Assembly: GCA_903872875.1 (NCBI GenBank)
Contig: CAIQMJ010000904.1
Location: forward strand, 1 to 8,732
From: an uncultured Variovorax sp.
GTDB lineage: Bacteria; Pseudomonadota; Gammaproteobacteria; Burkholderiales; Burkholderiaceae_C
DNA length: 8,732 bases
Reading direction: 5' to 3'
Shown here: piece after piece, positions 7,322 through 8,732 of the stretch
Layout: every line of letters starts with the position of its first letter
Numbering within the stretch: position 1 is the first letter of the stretch
Position numbers and translations under genes: made by a program
The notes under the pieces: model-generated
What the model saw: the letters and a program-made list of their open reading frames with translations, nothing else
Database searches by the model: none
Told to the model about the DNA's origin: nothing

Positions 7322-7840
7322 ATGACCCGGACCATCACCCTCAAGGGCCTCAACCACGTCGCCTGGCGCTGCATCGACGCCGAGCAGACACGCCATTTCT
7401 ACGAAGACCTGCTCGGCCTGCCGCTGGCGCACACGGTGCAGTCGGACGTGGTGCCGTCGACCGGCGAAGAGGCGCCCTACTTCCACATCTTCTTCGAGAT
7501 GGGCGACGGCTCGTACATCGCCTTCTTCGACATCCGCGACGGCAAGGGCGCCACGCTCAGCGCCGACATGCCGGCCTGGGTGCATCACTTCGCGTTCGAG
7601 GTCGACACCGAGGCCGACGTGCTCGCGATGAAGGAACGGCTGGAAGCCGGCGGCGTGGAAGTGCTCGGCGTGACCGATCATCACTTCATCCGCTCGATCT
7701 ATTTCTTCGACCCGAACGGCCTGCGGCTCGAGATCACGGTGCGGGTCGAAACACAGGACTACATGGACCGGGCCAAGTCGAAGGCGCATGCGGCCTTGCG
7801 CCAGTGGACGCAGGAGAAGGAAGCGGCGGCGGCGGCATAG
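7322..7840 (+). CDS. VOC-family (glyoxalase / extradiol-dioxygenase fold) protein
   Basis: This 172-aa cytoplasmic protein holds one VOC unit of two beta-alpha-beta-beta-beta modules. Family signs are LKGLNHVAWRCIDAEQTRHFYEDLLGLPL (7-35), WVHHFAFEVDTEADVLAMKERLEAGGVEVLG (87-116) and SIYFFDPNGLRLEITVRV (125-142). Likely metal ligands are H12, H89 (or H88) and E137. The position used by the second glutamate of glyoxalase I appears to be non-acidic (YIAFFD), so the set looks more like the two-His-one-Glu triad of dioxygenase-type members than like glyoxalase I; this comes from hand alignment. Residues 143-172 form a charged, alanine-rich helical tail. ATG 7322 follows CACGGAAC, an acceptable ribosome-binding site. 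Divergence from the lyase operon across a shared operator-like repeat suggests a related pathway. Substrate and reaction are unknown: an epimerase, lyase or oxygenase is possible. Confidence 0.9.
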   Translation: MTRTITLKGLNHVAWRCIDAEQTRHFYEDLLGLPLAHTVQSDVVPSTGEEAPYFHIFFEMGDGSYIAFFDIRDGKGATLSADMPAWVHHFAFEVDTEADVLAMKERLEAGGVEVLGVTDHHFIRSIYFFDPNGLRLEITVRVETQDYMDRAKSKAHAALRQWTQEKEAAAAA

Positions 7841-7903
7841 CGAGCGAGGCGCGCCGCACGTTCGCGCCGTCGATTCGATCAGCCAATGGAGTCGGTCGGG
7901 CCG

Positions 7904-8575
7904 TCAGTAGCCGGCCGTCACCAGCTGGCGCAGCCAGCGCGCGGCAGAGAGCTCGTCGATGAACGCCGCCGCGAAGTCGGTGTACGAGATGCGGCTTCGC
8001 CCCACTGCGTCCGTCACCAGCATGCTGCCGCGCCGGAAGCTTCCGGTGCGCGGCCCGTCGGCGATCTCGGCCGCGGGCGCGAACCAGGTCCAGTCGAGAT
8101 CGGGCGCCTGCCGCAGCAGGTCGACCGCTCGCGAATGCGCCACGGCCTTGGGTTGCAGCGCAGCGGGGAAGCCGGGCGTGCCGGCCAGCACGATGCCCGG
8201 CGCCACCTCCAGGCTGCCGGCGCCGCCGACCACCATCAGGCGGCGCACGCCCGCGGCGCGTGCCGCTTCGACCAGCGCACGCGCCGCATCGGCCACGCGC
8301 ATCGGCGCCTCAGGCGGTGCGGCGAAAGCGCTCACGATCGCATCGTGTCCGCGCACCGCCTGGGCCAATGCGTCGGGGTCGAACACATCGGCCTGAACGT
8401 GCTGCAAGGCGACGGCCTGCCGCATGTGTCCGGCGACCGCCGTGGCTGTCGATGTCTCGCCCGGAGCGTGGCGGGCGATGAGCGTGACGTCATGCCCCAT
8501 CGACAGCGCCTCGGCCGCGAGATACCGGCCGACCCTTCCCGTGCCGCCGATGAGCGCGATCTTCTTGCGGGTCAT
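7904..8575 (-). CDS. NAD(P)-binding Rossmann-fold protein (NmrA / atypical SDR family)
   Basis: This 223-aa cytoplasmic protein begins with the dinucleotide-binding motif KKIALIGGTGRVGRYLA (GxxGxxG at 10-16). Family features follow: HDVTLIARH (28-36), LQHVQADVFDPDALAQAVRGHDAIVSAF and ALVEAARAAGVRRLMVVGGAGSLEV. VDLLRQAPDLDWTWFAPAAEI and a C-terminal SYTDFAAAFIDEL segment complete the pattern. This matches the NAD(P)H-binding PF13460-type proteins (YwnB-like), some of which are reductases and some redox sensors; no catalytic Tyr-x-x-x-Lys pair of classical SDRs is evident. Start ATG 8575 is supported by AAGGA seven bases upstream. It is convergent with the VOC gene (63-bp gap without a clear U-tailed terminator) and seems to be transcribed alone. 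Its specific role is unknown. Confidence 0.9.
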   Translation of the reverse strand: MTRKKIALIGGTGRVGRYLAAEALSMGHDVTLIARHAPGETSTATAVAGHMRQAVALQHVQADVFDPDALAQAVRGHDAIVSAFAAPPEAPMRVADAARALVEAARAAGVRRLMVVGGAGSLEVAPGIVLAGTPGFPAALQPKAVAHSRAVDLLRQAPDLDWTWFAPAAEIADGPRTGSFRRGSMLVTDAVGRSRISYTDFAAAFIDELSAARWLRQLVTAGY

Positions 8576-8609
8576 TCTTAGTTCCTTTCGAAGGGAGGGG
8601 GCGACCAGC

Positions 8610-8638
8610 TAAGTAGCGCGCACGGCACAGCGAGGCAA
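8610..8638 (-). promoter_or_regulatory. Weak candidate promoter for the NAD(P)-binding protein gene
   Basis: On the - strand TTGCCT (8638-8633, four of six to the sigma-70 -35 box) is followed after 17 bp by TACTTA (8615-8610), a poor -10 box. It ends 34 bp before the start codon at 8575. The placement between the right-hand terminator and the gene is sensible, but the boxes are weak. Confidence 0.25.
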
Positions 8639-8655
8639 GGCCGGCCGGACTATAC

Positions 8656-8705
8656 AAAAAAGACAGCCGAGCAGGCGCTCGCGCACCTGCTCGGCTCTTG
8701 TCTTT
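8656..8705. terminator. Strong rho-independent terminator, probably bidirectional
   Basis: GCCGAGCAGG (8666-8675) pairs perfectly with CCTGCTCGGC (8686-8695) around a 10-base loop. The flanks AAAGACA (8659-8665) and TGTCTTT (8699-8705) also pair if the TCT at 8696-8698 bulges. Read leftwards, the stem is followed by TGTCTTTTTTG, a good U tract; read rightwards it is followed by TCTTGTCTTT. It sits right after a probable - strand stop codon (8704-8706), so it most likely ends the gene beyond the right edge and insulates the NAD(P)-binding protein gene from it. Confidence 0.85.
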
Positions 8706-8732
8706 ACGCGAAGCTGCGCCGGCGGTCAGACC
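8704..8732 (-). CDS. C-terminal end of a - strand gene entering from the right edge (partial)
   Basis: Read leftwards from the edge, a frame gives SDRRRSFA and then TAA at 8706-8704, immediately before the terminator hairpin. The arrangement of stop codon followed at once by a hairpin and U tract is how many genes end. Eight residues are too few to name a family. One other frame is open across the same bases but would run through the terminator. Confidence 0.4.

Noticed and set aside
7849..7869. GGCGCG / CGCGCC hairpin between the convergent VOC and NAD(P)-binding protein genes
   Set aside because: Only a six-base stem with no T run in either direction, so it cannot be called a terminator.
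1..8732. Defence system, prophage, insertion sequence, CRISPR array or tRNA
   Set aside because: No transposase, integrase, nuclease, repeat array, terminal inverted repeat or tRNA-like fold was found on either strand. All large frames belong to metabolic, regulatory or electron-transfer families.

Overview
This is a GC-rich window with a bacterial gene layout: dense genes, frequent stop/start overlaps and short intergenic gaps. The protein families look most like a Burkholderiales-type betaproteobacterium (Variovorax, Bordetella or Achromobacter-like). They include a NarX-class kinase with a 7TMR-DISM sensor, an AraC_N/YqhC-type regulator, a bacterial HMG-CoA-lyase-type enzyme and a c551-like cytochrome. 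The taxon is inferred from style and families, not from a marker gene.

Left part (1-3735, + strand). The last codons of an upstream gene overlap by 8 bp the start of a membrane sensor histidine kinase with signal peptide, periplasmic beta domain, seven membrane helices, HisKA_3 and HATPase. The upstream gene is plausibly its response regulator, but too little of it is present to prove this. Next come an AraC-family regulator with an AraC_N ligand domain and a small cyclophilin-like-fold protein whose C-terminal tail runs into the convergent cytochrome gene.

Centre (7120 down to 3663, - strand). A tight operon encodes an HMG-CoA-lyase-type DRE-TIM enzyme, LeuC, LeuD and a small periplasmic c-type cytochrome. 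The first three are joined by ATGA and TGATG overlaps, and the cytochrome follows after 37 bp. No leuA or leuB is present. The lyase partner therefore suggests that this LeuCD pair may hydrate or dehydrate a branched dicarboxylic acid in a catabolic route rather than (or as well as) make leucine. This is the most interesting unit in the window.

Right part (7121-8732). A divergent promoter region separates the lyase operon from a VOC-family (glyoxalase/dioxygenase-fold) gene on the + strand. It carries a near-perfect 10-bp inverted repeat whose half-sites cover a candidate -35 box for each direction. A convergent NAD(P)-binding (NmrA/SDR-like) gene follows. The window ends with a strong hairpin terminator abutting the probable stop codon of a - strand gene that lies mostly beyond the window.

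No rRNA, tRNA, CRISPR array, insertion sequence or phage gene was seen. No stretch longer than 300 bases lacks a gene.
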